64,000 nucleotides of DNA. Source: Balanoglossus misakiensis (taxonomy: Eukaryota > Hemichordata). Positions 11,131 through 22,927 of the stretch are shown here, in pieces. The first letter of the stretch is position 1, and the number at the start of each line of letters is the position of its first letter. The position numbers and the translations under genes are program-made. Below the pieces are notes generated by a model. It saw nothing but the letters and a program-made list of their open reading frames with translations. It made no database searches and had not been told where the DNA came from. The stretch is taken from positions 7,936,001-8,000,000 of the forward strand of contig CM082581.2 in NCBI GenBank assembly GCA_040954595.2, read 5' to 3'.

Positions 11131-12890
11131 ACGTCTTTTGTCGATATCAAATGTGTACATGATTTGCGTTTTGACAACTGCAGGACACAAGAAATTATTG
11201 TGCTGTCAATCGGTGTCGAGATCTAAACGGTGACCTATTTATTAAGAGAGTCATAACTGAAAGTGAAACTTAATAATGTACATTTGTATATAACTTATTG
11301 TACAGCTGCTGTGATCCCCAGCTTCTGCTGCGAAAAATAGCTCGACCCGTACCTACAGCATTTGAGTCGTTAATATGTCTTAGAACATCTGCTCACATTG
11401 TTCAGTCGGTCTCATTCATGTGTTCACTCACATCATACATGACCTACTTCTGGAAATGAAAAGTTCAACCTTCGTTCTCTCGCGCGGCGTATTCACGTCT
11501 CAAAATAAAAAAATCTCATCCCGCGAGATTGATGTGATACTAGTAGTGGTTGATGTTGGATTGCCAATCAGTATCCCTATTACCAATTCGACGTATAATT
11601 AAAGCAAAAAAGCTCGAAAACACAAGACAATCATCTTCTTATCAGTATATATTGTATCATTCTAATCTGCGCTCATGGATTCTAATTTGAGGATATACAG
11701 GTGAAAAATTTGAAAAAAATCACAAAATGAGCAAGGTCAATTTCCAGCACATGGGAAACTCTGCACGGGGAAACTCTTTTAAAGGACTACCGGGAAAATC
11801 CGACTGAGGAAATGCCATCTGGGACCATCGTTAGAGAGGTTGCTAGGCGTTGCTGTGGATGCGTGTGTTACGCAATACACATACTACATGTATATTGATT
11901 TTTTTCGACATTTCGGAAAATATGCGGGTCGCATTTTTAAATGGATGCATAATAGGAGATTAGGGATTAATCGGAGTGCCATTTCAGATTACTAGACAAA
12001 ATCCCACACATCTTGGCGTAATGTACAAGGTGGAAACCCCACATGAAATAAATCTGTGACGTCTACTCAACGTCACTTCCGTCGTTATTTTATGACTCAT
12101 TCACAATGAGGGATGCCGGAAACAGTAGACTGTTTTATATTTACTTTCACTTTGTGATTACATGTACTTCTATGCACGTAGCATCCGCACTGAGTAGGTT
12201 AGAAAAAAAGTAAGTCAATAAAATCGCATTTGCTTATCTGTTTTTTTTTTCAATTTTCAGCACCTGTTTGAGAAAATCGACAGTCGTTTTTTGTTCAACT
12301 AATGCTCGATGAAAATGCCAAGTATGAGTAAGAGCTTGTCGATACAAACAATATGTGTAAATTGAATTTATCATTTGTCAATGAGAGTGGTTGTTACACA
12401 CGTGCAGGCCACAGTCAGAATAATGAGCAATTTAGGAAATTTGGTGTAAAAGGAAAACCTGTGGTTTATATAAGGAACAAATGGACTGAAAAATAAAGCT
12501 GTAAGTTATTATAAAGTGTGTTGTACTTAATACTATCTTCAGCGTGGCAGTCTTGTTTTCAATACCAATCTATCCAGCATCAATACATGTACAATCTGGT
12601 AAATGCATTACGCTAATTGCTGAGCAAAGGGTGGGGGGGGGGGGGGTAAACTAATAGCCTTGCATCTGTGTTGTCTCTTCTTTGGTGTCATTCTGTGAAC
12701 TCCCTGTATGGGGTAACCCTGTTTCCGGGAGTATAATACAGACTCGAAGCAAATCTACTGAAATTGATCTGTAGCATTAACAGCTTGGTAAATAAACACA
12801 CCGAGAAAATGTTTGTTGATTGTATGTCTGATGAGAGTATTATATAAGAACAGTTGTGAGTTTCAAACATAAATCACCATCAACGCCAAT
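11131..12890. other. Intergenic HCL-2 to HCL-3
   Basis: No convincing exon. An AP-1-containing block is listed separately. A strong-looking acceptor at about 12260 opens only a 13-codon frame. A run of 12 G lies near 12638. Confidence 0.45.
12055..12117 (+). promoter_or_regulatory. Downstream AP-1/CRE-like block, copy 1
   Basis: TGTGACGTCTACTCAACGTCA then TTCC and TGACTCA (AP-1 site, 12093-12099). Homologous blocks lie at 15527-15590 (after HCL-3) and 19629-19690 (after HCL-4). Each is 0.8-1.5 kb before the next gene, so it could act as an enhancer; this is inferred. Confidence 0.45.
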
Positions 12891-13043
12891 AATGCATACC
12901 GCGCATGTCCAAGAATGCATCGTGAAACGGTGATGTCACACATGCAAAAATGCATACCGCGCATGTCCAAGAATGCATCGTGAAACGGTGATGTCACACA
13001 TGCAAAAATGCATATCGCGCATGTCCAAGGATGCACCGTGTCA
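12891..13043. repeat. 58-bp tandem repeat, about 2.7 copies
   Basis: Copies start at 12891, 12949 and 13007. The first two are nearly identical; the third has a few changes and ends early. Each full unit contains TGATGTCACA, a CRE-like sequence. Confidence 0.9.
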
Positions 13044-13330
13044 ACGAAGACCACGACCGCCGACTGGCAGAGCCACTGTTTTCCTATCAGGAAGTCAGAG
13101 TGCGGACTGCAATTCCACTGTGTGTTCGGCAAGTTGCCGGATGCATGGCCACAACATCTCCATCTCCAACAGGAAGTTTTGCCATTCATAAAATACACAG
13201 TATGATGCATGGGGAACGGTGGCTGTCTTGAACAGCCCTGCATCCAGCAGTGCATTGGATGCACATGGCTTGCCTCGCGCTCGTCCAGCGCGTCTTCCTG
13301 AATTCTGATGATTAAGCCAAGTGGGATGAC

Positions 13331-13527
13331 CCTGACGACAACCTCTGTCCACTTTTACTCTTTAAGCTCACACTGGTATGCATTCTTTGGTCAACACTGA
13401 TATTACCAAGTTAGAACCACTATCCCGTGATGTCGTCCCAACACGAAAGGCTTGAAATTCCCAAAAATGTAATATTCCCTAATAAACGCATCATCGTTTC
13501 TGGAGATTTTCCTCTCACCCTATATAA
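13331..13527 (+). promoter_or_regulatory. HCL-3 promoter module and TATA box
   Basis: CCTGACGAC, TCTGTCCACTTTTACTCTTT, then GAAATTCCC at 13454-13462 (minus-strand GGGAATTTC, kappaB-like) and TATATAA at 13521-13527. The ATG lies 82 bases after the TATA box, fitting a short leader. Confidence 0.6.
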
Positions 13528-13608
13528 CGAGCAAAATGTCGATTATCCAAGTACACAACTCTGCAAGTTCATATCAAGTGGAACTTAAAGACACACAAAT
13601 TTCGAAGG

Positions 13609-15104
13609 ATGGCTAAAATTGAGTCTTCAGCTGCAGTCTTTTCACGCGTTTTGAGGTTTTTATGTAAGGAATCTAAGGCAGAACTTTACATATTTGCTTT
13701 TTCCTTGCATTTGTTGATGCCGTGGCAATGTTCGTCTCATCCATAACTTTATCGTTTGGTATCCATCATTTATATAAAAGGCGATGATAAAATTTTCACT
13801 ACTGAAAATAAATTGCCATTTTTAGGTGCAATCGAACATTAGAAGCCGGATGAGGCGGCTTTGGATTCTATACTTAATATTTTACATCCCCTTCTCCGTT
13901 CTGCAGGTATCGCCACCGCGGTTCTTAGCGCGGCAGAGAATCTACAGGCGGAAGGAGCGACGATACCATCGCCGCTAACGCAGCCGTCGAGGGATCCTAG
14001 CATACCACAGCTGTACGACGATGTTCGTCTCCAAACGTTGGTTGTGCAGCAGGTGAACAAAGACGCTTTCGATAATTTGGTAAGTATTCATATCGGCATT
14101 CCCAAGAAAAAATATGAAATTAAAATGATCAGATTCTGTAAAGCTTTGAAAAGAATAACTTTTTCTATGTAGCATATGTCAACTATGTTTTTCTTTATTC
14201 GAGGCAAAAATATCATAGAAAGTTATATTTCCACGCTTACAATATTGTATGTTTTTTGCAGAACGAAAAAAGGTTTAATGACACGAATGTTGACTACGAG
14301 CAGGACGTTCACATAGGGGGCATCCCCCGCTCGGCGAATCGACTCCAATCATTTTCCATGACAGTAAGTACCCAATACAGGAGCCTCGCTCGTTTGCATT
14401 GGATATTGCCCTGGTCTCCTGAAGACAGAGAGTTTGACTGTTCACAAAACTTGTATCATGTCGCTGAAAATAAATTCGGTATCAATGAATCCCTGATCTT
14501 GATCACAGAATACTTTTCCACCGTTCAAATCCAACGGATGATTTTAGAGGCATCCTTGATTAAATTGCAATATTCCCATATTTTATAGGAGAGAGAGATA
14601 CTCGTCAACCACAGGAATAACTTCCAAATATTCCAGAGGTTCGTTGACGTGCTGTGCCTGGAAGAACGGACGAAGATGTGCAGCGGTGAGACCCCAGGCC
14701 TCTTTACCGAGTACCGCACAGTCAAGAGAATGCTCTCAAGGGTGGTCGTCAAACTCGATAGCCTGGTACGTTCAATGGATCTCTTATTCAATGTGTTTAA
14801 GGTGTTGAATATTGAACAAATTTCAGTAGTGCATAGATTATACGCTAGACGTGTCCTGAGGATTATTACATCATATCACATTTTGTAATATTATCGTTCC
14901 TCTTTCATCCAGATATATCTTCTTGGTTTCGTCGATGATGCAACGAATCCTGTAACCCCCGAAAATGGCGAAGCACTCCGTTTTATTGGTAGCCAGGATC
15001 TCGGGGATATCCGAGCTTGGAAAGTTCTCGACGGACTGTCCCTCTACGCTGCCAGCGCCAGTGTAGACTTTGATCGCCTCCGCCTCGCTGAAGATGACGC
15101 CTGA
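13609..15104 (+). CDS. HCL-3, secreted helical-cytokine-like protein
   Basis: Exons 13609-13663, 13907-14079, 14262-14363, 14589-14765 and 14913-15104, phases 1-0-0-0, give 232 residues. The signal peptide is MAKIESSAAVFSRVLRFLC (cysteine codon split by intron 1), then IATAVLSAAENLQ. Helix A lies at about residues 50-76 (DDVRLQTLVVQQVNKDAF). Loop exon 77-110 has RFNDTNVD and GIPRSANRLQSFSM. Exon 4 (111-169) has HRNNFQIFQRFVDVLCLEE and EYRTVKRMLSRVVVKLDSL. Exon 5 (170-232) has LGFVDDATNP, an acidic turn and the last helix. Next to HCL-2 and HCL-4, its closest relatives. Donor of intron 1 is GTAAGG. Predicted secreted; receptor and role unknown. Confidence 0.85.
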
Positions 15105-15404
15105 GACCGATTTAATTGGAAGATGAAAACTCTTGTTTTATAATAGAATGTCACCATGTTTTTTTTAAAAGTAACAGGCCTGTTAATAATATCGACCAGA
15201 CTCACTGTAATTTACATATCGGACATTGCAATGTAAATGTCCCCTTTTATAGAAATAATAGCAAATGAGTGGAAATATATCTGAATGTATGGCAAGCCAT
15301 TTAAAATGACAAGAATGTATAGCTGATAAACGTTCAGCATGTTTTTGAAATTTTGTCTTCGGTATATTCAGGTATACCCCGATTTCTACATCAAACACAG
15401 GAGT

Positions 15405-15667
15405 ACTTTGAGTCCTATGGAATCAAATGACTCGTTTATTAAGTAGTGTTATTTTGAACACGACTAGTCTATAGAGTGAGCTTGGTTCGCATTAGCGAAA
15501 GTATTGGTGATTGCCCAGGTATAAATTGTGACGTATGTTGAACGTCGTATTAGTTCCACTCGAATTGATGACTCACGAGCTGGAATGCCCTGGTCATGTC
15601 GGTAGATTGTCCTTTTGGCTTTTCTAGTTCTGTACCAATATCAAGCACTCAATTTGAAATAAATAAA
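15405..15667 (+). promoter_or_regulatory. HCL-3 3' UTR conserved block, stem-loop, poly(A) signals
   Basis: The shared block at about 15405-15470 matches the HCL-2 and HCL-4 3' ends. A perfect stem-loop, TTCGC-ATTA-GCGAA, lies at 15486-15499 and recurs at 18774-18787 in HCL-4. Two overlapping AATAAA signals lie at 15658-15667. Confidence 0.55.
15527..15590 (+). promoter_or_regulatory. Downstream AP-1/CRE-like block, copy 2
   Basis: TGTGACGTATGTTGAACGTC, then TTCCACTCGAATTGA and TGACTCA (15569-15575). Nearly the same as the block at 19629-19690; overlaps the end of the HCL-3 transcript, about 1.5 kb before the HCL-4 ATG. Confidence 0.5.
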
Positions 15668-16765
15668 CCTGCTGATATATACACGTAGTGTTTATTGATT
15701 TATTACTAATTCATGCTCGCTTCGTTGGTATTCTACTACATTTTGAACTGGGCGTTCAGTGTCCATTTTTCATTTTTCAAAACCACGTTAGCGACGTGTT
15801 CTTTTCATGGGTCGTCTGATGTCATCCCTTGGCGTATAGCGAGAAATAGCATATATAAGTAAACCGTGCATCGGATCATGCAGAATGACTTGGCACGTGG
15901 AATAACGCCCTCAATCAATTTGACCTAAAATGAACTCAAAAGGATGATTGCCTTTTCCAGGAAAAGCCACTGTTCTGTCGAAGCGTTCCTGGAGACATTT
16001 CGCAGAAATTGTGTTTCTGGCTTTCGCTTCTCTGAGCTGACCCGAAAGAGAAACCGCACTGCAGTCTAAAACATAGCCTATATTCTCTCGGCTAGGACAC
16101 GTGTCGTTCTTGAGGGAGAGGATGGGCTGACGACGCAAGTCAACCTCCATCATATTGCTACATTGTACGGCAAGTCCCTGACCGGGGCTTTATAGTGATA
16201 TTCGATTTGATTTGGTAGGTTTGAAGATATGGAAGTATCCTAATGAATGAACAGGATCCTTGGAGGGTACGTAGTTTTTGATCTCCTGACCAGTACCATG
16301 TACCGTGCTTTACGCATTGGCTCTGAAGCACAGCGTTATCACAGGGAAAATGCCCCGGGAGATCTACCTGAGTGTTGAGAAGGTAATTTTTCTCCATGTC
16401 TTGCCTAATTCCAAGTATTTGCCATTTCCAGAGTCTTTAAGCGTACAACAACGTTCGCCTTGTCTGGGAAAGTGTCTTTACTGACGGTCGTGGCCAACAA
16501 GCCCGCAACCGCAGATACTGTGTTTTCCCGCACCGGAAGGCAATCTGAGTTGGGGGATGGCACTCAGTATGGGCAAAGCCACTATATTGAGCCATCCGGT
16601 GTCATAAAACGGGGGAATCATATTAAGTAGAAAATAATTTATGATTTACTTTGGACAGATCATAAGGGACGGTATATTTGCCAGTCTTCAATTAGGAGCC
16701 AATGTGCTTGCCATGACGACATATGACCCGTTTTTGATTTCTCTTGATTTGCCGACTGGGGCACC
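15668..16765. other. Intergenic HCL-3 to HCL-4, with duplicated block
   Basis: The part at 15899-16085 is a diverged copy of 6718-6905 (see there). No coding exon supported; the minus-strand frames here do not look like a conserved protein. Confidence 0.5.
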
Positions 16766-16966
16766 CCCTGACGACCTCTGTCCACTTTTACTTTTTAACG
16801 TCACACTGCTTTCCATATTCAAGACATTGACTAATGGTCGTTGACATTCTTGCGTTGGGGTCTACATGTACTCATGTGGGCGCGCCATGAAGAAAATTTC
16901 CCAGATGTAATGCACCCTAATAATGTTATACTAGTATTTTCAGCACACACAACGATTGTATAAAAG
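16766..16966 (+). promoter_or_regulatory. HCL-4 promoter module and TATA box
   Basis: CCTGACGAC, TCTGTCCACTTTTACTTTTT and AACGTCACA (CRE half-site), then GAAAATTTCCC at 16892-16902 (kappaB-like) and TATAAAAG at 16959-16966. The ATG at 17055 is 96 bases after the TATA box. Confidence 0.65.
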
Positions 16967-17054
16967 TCTTGAAATAATGCCCATGAAACCATAACTACTG
17001 ATCCTTAACAACTGAAGAGACCTTGACGACACACAAATTTGAGAAACAAAAAAG

Positions 17055-18173
17055 ATGCCTCTAATTTACAGTACACCAGCAATCTCCCGATCGAGGGTTT
17101 TGAAGTTTTTATGTACGCACTAAGTTTGCAATCTTAGCATCTTTAGTTTCCACCAAGACTGTTACACATCCTTTGCTATGACTTTCACTGTGTAAATGGA
17201 AAATGAGGCGAAATCATTATTGTTATTCGGCCGTCGATTTTAGGCACGATTCCTTGTTGTACTCACACCCGAAACGTTTAATTATCTTCCCGGTTTCACA
17301 GGCATCGTCGCCGGATCCCTGCTACTTGGAGCAGACAAACTTCTGGTGGAAGCAGCGACGATACCGCCACCCGGCAACAGTCCACAGCCAACGGAGCCGC
17401 CGAGGGATTCCCGCTTGCAGCAGCTCTACGATTCCCTTCGGCTCCAAACGTTGGTTTTGCAGCAGGTCAACAAAGGTGCCTTCGATAAACTGGTGAGTTC
17501 ACGATCAAACGCAGAGCCTCGTTTAAGCGCATTGATGAGATTCCCGAGCCATTTTGGATTACAGTTTGTATAGTTAAGAGACTCGCCCAAATGCCGCATC
17601 TTTCTAGAAGACATTCCATTCTCACATCGATTTTTAACCAAACTTTTACTTTCTTTTGCAGAAAGAGGACAGGTTTGGTGACCCGGATGTTGATCGCGAG
17701 TCGGAAATTTTCCTTATTCCTGGTATTCCCAGTTCAGTAACTAGACTGCAATCATTTAAGATGACAGTAAGTAATACATCTGTCGTTATCCGATATGTAT
17801 CCTAAGAAAAAGTGCAAATTCACTGAACGTTATGTCCAGTCAGCCTATGATTGAGACGTGGTTTTATCCTCTCATATAAGTTTATTTTTTTTTAATTTTC
17901 ATTCCTTTTCCATAGGAGAGGCAATTACTCCTAACACACAGAAATAACTTCCAAATTTTCCGAAGATGTGTCGAAGTTCTCTGTCTGGAAGAGCAGACTA
18001 ACATGGTCAGCAATGAAACCTTCTTTACTGAGTACAGAACAGTTACCACAGCCGTCTCACGAGTGATCGTCAAACTCAACAGTCTGGTAGGTGAAATGCG
18101 GTTCATATGTATTTTGAGGGGGGGGGGTAATGAGATGACGTTAGAGCCGCAAATCAGTCAGACAGACAGACAA

Positions 18174-18236
<63 letters not shown>

Positions 18237-18554
18237 CATAAAACAGACAAATTCAGGTGTACAGCTTGGTCTCCTTTTTAGGAAGCTTGGGACGATAATA
18301 TTTTTTCTGTATTGATTTTCCCTTACATTCAGTTATTTCATCTTGGTTTCGTCGACGATGCACGCAATTCTGACACCACCGTAGACGGAGACGCATTGAG
18401 TATTATCACCAATCAGATACTCAGGGATCTCAGGGCTTTGAAAGCTCTCGAAGGCATTTACCTCTACGCGCCGGGGGCCAATTTCGATTTTTCTCGCCTC
18501 CGCCTTGCCGTCCGTTACGACGACGCTGAAGACACGTCCGAAGTGGAAGTCTAA
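17055..18554 (+). CDS. HCL-4, secreted helical-cytokine-like protein
   Basis: Exons 17055-17112, 17302-17492, 17662-17766, 17916-18086 and 18333-18554, phases 1-0-0-0, give 248 residues. The signal peptide runs across intron 1: RSRVLKFLC then IVAGSLLLGA. Exon 2 (21-83) ends in SLRLQTLVLQQVNKGAFDKL. Exon 3 (84-118) has RFGDPDVDRESEIF and IPGIPSSVTRLQ. Exon 4 (119-175) has HRNNFQIFRRCVEVLCLEE, an NET glycosylation site and RVIVKLNSL. Exon 5 (176-248) has LGFVDDARN, an acidic turn (TVDGDALSII), LRALKALEGIYLYA and an acidic tail. It is closest to HCL-2. A short uORF (ATG AAA CCA TAA) precedes the start. The GTACGC donor of intron 1 is atypical but is matched by GTACGA in HCL-2. Confidence 0.85.
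18157..18236. repeat. (ACAG)n microsatellite in HCL-4 intron 4
   Basis: About 19 copies of a GACA tetramer, with two early interruptions; follows a short G run. Confidence 0.95.
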
Positions 18555-18692
18555 ACGACATAGATTGCAGATCTTGACGTTGCTACAAACTGTAATCTAA
18601 ACACAAAACACACATTGAATAAGGATATAAGTGTCCGTACCCAAACCATTTTTCAGGCCATTTAATTATTTTTATGGTCTGTATTAGCTTCG

Positions 18693-19236
18693 ATTGAATC
18701 CTATGGAGTCAAATCATGGCGTATCAAGTTGTGTTGATTTTTAACACGAATATATTCTATGCAATGACTGTCATTCGCATTAGCGAAAGGTCCTTAAGTA
18801 TTTTCCTGTTGAGAAAATGAGAAATTTAAGTGAACTTCTTAAGAAGTCTATCCATGACGTACTGCTGTGTTTATGGATTATTTATTTATTAACTTTATTG
18901 GTCATATTTATAATTATACCCATAACTATTTAATTCTTATGTAATGATGTACTGACATTTTACATACGATCGGTTTGTTTGAACCTCGGTCCCTCAATTT
19001 TTCGCATTCGCAGTGAAAAGGGTGTTTGGACAAATTATCCAAGATCATCTCAACCAACTGAAATTTTTCAATATATTTGTTGTTTAATTTTAGAGAACGC
19101 TTTACATGTATGTATATTTACTCAATTTATCGTTTGTGCAAATACCAGTGCTTTCTCTGAAAATATTAAAATAAAAATGTCAATTTACTAACAAATAATA
19201 TGTAAGCTGCATATACTTTGTTTTCTGAAGAATAAA
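18693..19236 (+). promoter_or_regulatory. HCL-4 3' UTR: conserved block, stem-loop, AU-rich element, poly(A) signal
   Basis: Shared block at 18693-18755; stem-loop TTCGC-ATTA-GCGAA at 18774-18787; TTATTTATTTATT at 18878-18890 (AU-rich nonamer); AATAAA at 19231-19236. Confidence 0.55.
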
Positions 19237-20296
19237 TGTTGGAATGGCTGTTAAACGAGGCGAACTATGCTAAAGAATCAGTGTTGGCCAATCAAAAATG
19301 AAAGCGAAACTGACGATTATGCGTACCATAGACTTTCTTGTGTATGTTACCTTCAAGTGATTTCTGGAACAACGACATACTCCCCGTGCAGATCCTGACA
19401 TTGTACATATACATGTATGCCATTTGTTTTGAGATTATCCCTTTACACACTGGCAACTTTCATATTTTAACATCTGTTGTAAGGTAAAAAAAACGATATT
19501 AACAGTTTTGATTAGGGAAATCGTTCCTTTGTAGACGTATTCTGTACATATCGATCGTCGGGATGATTGGCAAATACCACATCAGACAACCGGGTAAAAT
19601 TTATTGTACAGTAGTATGATATGATAACTGTGATGACGTATGTCGGACGTCATAACGTCAGTTCCACTCGGATTGATGACTCACTCACAGGGATGTCCCC
19701 ATCAGTACAGCTGGTTGTGTTATTGCTTTCACAATGCACACTCCGTTCTGGTACCAACTAGCTAAGAGTAATTAATACGCATGTAAAATTATAAACTCAT
19801 CTAGTGTCTGTCTTCAACCCTTCTAGATGACACAGAAATGTGTTACTTGCATTTGTAAAACTCGACACCCAATTTTAAAGACCGATTTATAGCATACATC
19901 AATGCGCTGCCTCCAACCGCACTCGTGCGTACGTAGAGAACATCCCGTAAGAAGAGCACCATCACCATAGTATACACAGCCTGAGTTCAACCCAATATTA
20001 AAATCAAGTGCTTTATAGGACATTTTCAAGTGTCAAATACTTATTTTGAAATATTAAACGTATGTGTCCTTCAACCATTTCGCAAAATGCTACGATTGCA
20101 TCTTTACGTCATTACAGTAGCCACATAAAACCCACAACCATGCCACGTCGGGCAGCATTTTCCCACCAAACGTGAATCACCGTTATTGCGCACGCGCGTG
20201 TCGGTTCACGTCGTCCGGAAAATTTGATGTACTTTATGAATGTGCTAAAATTAAATTTTGAACAACAAATTTTTTACAATATTTTTAGATAAAATG
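19237..20296. other. Intergenic HCL-4 to HCL-5
   Basis: Contains AP-1 block copy 3 (listed separately). No exon supported. Confidence 0.45.
19629..19690 (+). promoter_or_regulatory. Downstream AP-1/CRE-like block, copy 3
   Basis: TGTGATGACGTATGTCGGACG, then GTTCCACTCGGATTGA and TGACTCA (19677-19683). Matches the copies at 12055-12117 and 15527-15590. Confidence 0.5.
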
Positions 20297-20305
20297 TATA
20301 TAAGG
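20297..20305 (+). promoter_or_regulatory. HCL-5 TATA box
   Basis: TATATAAGG. No ATG occurs between the expected start site (about 20327) and 20481. Confidence 0.5.
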
Positions 20306-20480
20306 TAATTTTGATTTACTCTGTCCTACCGAATCAGTTCTTATTTTCATTAAAAAGCGTCGCCCGCGAAGTCATCTCAACGTCCCGACATTTTCGATTA
20401 GGAAGCAACTCCCTTCCGTACAGAATAACACAGATAAGAGGAACCACGCTTTTGAATTGAAGAAATAACCGATTTTGAAT

Positions 20481-22927
20481 ATGACAGGCCAGACAACATG
20501 TGTGGAATTCAGAAGAGGTCAGGAAACCTCCGTTATGGCATGTTTCTTGAAATCATTCACGTAGATTATTTAGTGACTGCATGTAGCTATCAGTATGGGA
20601 AACATGTTATTCTTGATTTAGTACCTTTTTGTCATGCCTGTGATGTCGCTATTATATCTAATAATATATCAATTTTGAATTTTGTTTACTTGAGGAATAT
20701 GAATAACGTTTGTTTTGAGAAAAACACGTGCACTTTGATTTGCCGGTACAAGATGAAAATATTCACTTCGTTCAAAATGCGCCAGGTGAAATATCAAAAA
20801 CAAATTTAAAGCAAACTATTTTAGATCAAAATGATGACGTTCAATTAATCACCAAAATATAGTTCAAGAAAAAAAAATAGCGACATAACGAGTGATAGAA
20901 AACCCCATGGTTTCTATGTAATGGGTGTTTTTCCCCTTATTTCACCCATTCCTTATTTCATTCCTCCCTTTAAACACTTGAGGATTGTGGGTATCCATGG
21001 GACATTAGGACATTCCAGTGCCTGCATTAGTCGTCTTGGTGATGGGATTTTCCTGGTAAATTGCCCGCAATTGTGGTAGGTTTCCTTTTACATTGTTATT
21101 TTTCTATAATTGTTTCTATAATAATATTCATAGAGGAAAGCCTTGTGTGTACATAATTTTATTGGCATGCGTTATATTCCATGATCAATCAATGGCCATT
21201 CACTACAAGACGGTTCAAAATGTCCGCATGCGCACAACTGCAAACGACGCGCGGTAAACAATTTTTAAACACAACCCACTTTCATTATTTCCAGGACTGT
21301 TTATTGCTGCTGTGTCTCTCATCGCTGCCCTGAGATGCACCGGCGCAGCCAGTATTCCAGGCATACCGGAATATGGACGGTATCCATGCCAACACCAGAT
21401 ACAGATGACACCTAGCCAGGAAATATTTGCCACTCTCCAGTGCAGGTTGTATGTGCTTCTCCACGAAGCCAAGGAGGTGTACGACAATTTCGTAAGTACA
21501 TGTATCTAGATCTGTGCATGCAATGATTTCTGAGCTCGTACGCTGTACATTAATATTTGTCTATTTATTTATTTATTTATTCAGACCCAATAGTAGTTTG
21601 AATTTATTTATGTTTATACCAATTTTGACTGTTGATTCAGCCTGGAAATGAACAGAAATGAAAGCAAAACGACTAGTTTTCACAACGTCAGGATCAGTTC
21701 TATGAATCCTTTCATTTCATATGCAAATATCCTTTTCCGAGAAAACGAGTTCTCATGAAGCGGCGGATTTACTGCCAATGGCTCCCTCTGCGGCCGCAAG
21801 TCAGTTCATTAATGCACAGAGCATGAGCATCATAGTTTGTTTTCTCTTATTCCTTGTCGGTTACGAAGAGAAAGTTAATAACAGATAACATAAATATTCA
21901 CAGTATATCAAGAAAGCGACATATCGGTAGCAGAAGCCGTTTCTCTCTCTTACAATATGTCATATCAAAAGTTTCTATTGATTGTTTTTCCAGAAAGTAC
22001 AGCGTTTCAACGATGTCGACGTGGATCAGTTCATCGAGTCATTTCCCAACATGCCATCGCTACCTAACCGTCACATGAGAAGGAGGTACCTTAGAGCTTC
22101 GGTAAGATTTATGCATTTCATATCGTACTTACATGTACGTGTGCACGCGTAAGAATCTTGCAAGTGATCGCAATTGTGCATACACGTGCTTAAGAATTTT
22201 ATGGGGATGGCTCGGTCACGTGGGCGTCAAACCGACTCGTGATTATTTTGTTTTCTTAATTATGTCCCATTCCTAATCTCATTTAGGACGAACAGACGCT
22301 GTTGAAACTGTTCGAAGATTGCCACATTTTCAAAGATTTCATGGATTTGATGAAAGAAGACGAAATGTTCACTGCTACATTGGAGGGTTACTTCTATGAA
22401 GACTTTAGACAACTCAGCACACTCATGGCTAGCGTCATTTCGGATATTGTCAGCGTGGTAAGTTTGTCTGTTATCTTCCTTTTAATTAAATTAAGTCACA
22501 TAATATTTTCAATATTATCAGTATGGAAAATCATAAATGAGCAGTGTCCTGGCTGGACTCTGGGCGAAAGTCAATATTTTTGCACAGTCAAGAGCTTTTC
22601 ATGTAGCCAAATGTTGAAAGGCAGTTGACATAAAATTTCCGAAGTCAAGTCCGCTCTGATCACGGGATGATTACTTGAACCTCGTTTCTTATCAACGTAC
22701 ATGTATTTTCTTGACAGATCTCGCAAATCGGCGACAGTCAGACACGGACGGCGATGGAAGACTTCGACGCCTTTGATCACATCCGGGAGGAAGACCTGGC
22801 ACCGCTGAGAAACCCTGCCCTGGTCACCGAGAGACAGCTGGTTGTCCTCTACAAGTTGACAATCCTGTATCTACCGTCTGCTTCCCAAGCCCTAGACTAC
22901 GTTGTCTTAAAAGCTAGATTCAATTAA
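20481..22927 (+). CDS. HCL-5, secreted helical-cytokine-like protein
   Basis: Exons (first one tentative) 20481-20517, 21295-21491, 21994-22101, 22287-22457 and 22718-22927, phases 1-0-0-0, give 240 residues. The signal core LFIAAVSLIAALRC starts exon 2; the proposed first exon MTGQTTCVEFRR uses a weak GTCAGG donor but is the first ATG after the TATA box. Helix A is LQCRLYVLLHEAKEVYDNF (to residue 78). Exon 3 (79-114) has RFNDVDVDQFIESF and PSLPNRHMRRR, a clear match to the RFNDPDVD exon of HCL-2. Exon 4 (115-171) is two helices (LFEDCHIFKDFMDLM; FRQLSTLMASVISDIVSV). Exon 5 (172-240) has the acidic stretch MEDFDAFDHIREED, then the last helix LVVLYKLTILYL. Intermediate between HCL-2/3/4 and the divergent members. 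Confidence 0.78.

Noticed and set aside
12241-12302. Strong acceptor at about 12260 followed by HLFEKIDSRFLFN
   Set aside because: A single 13-codon frame without partners; too short to support a gene or pseudogene.
13728-13780. Alternative HCL-3 first exon (MFVSSITLSF, GTATCC donor) and TATATAAAAG at 13771-13780
   Set aside because: The donor is weak and the motif is not shared with HCL-2 and -4. The TATA-like site then lies inside intron 1; the TATA at 13521 fits the chosen exon. It could still be an alternative promoter.
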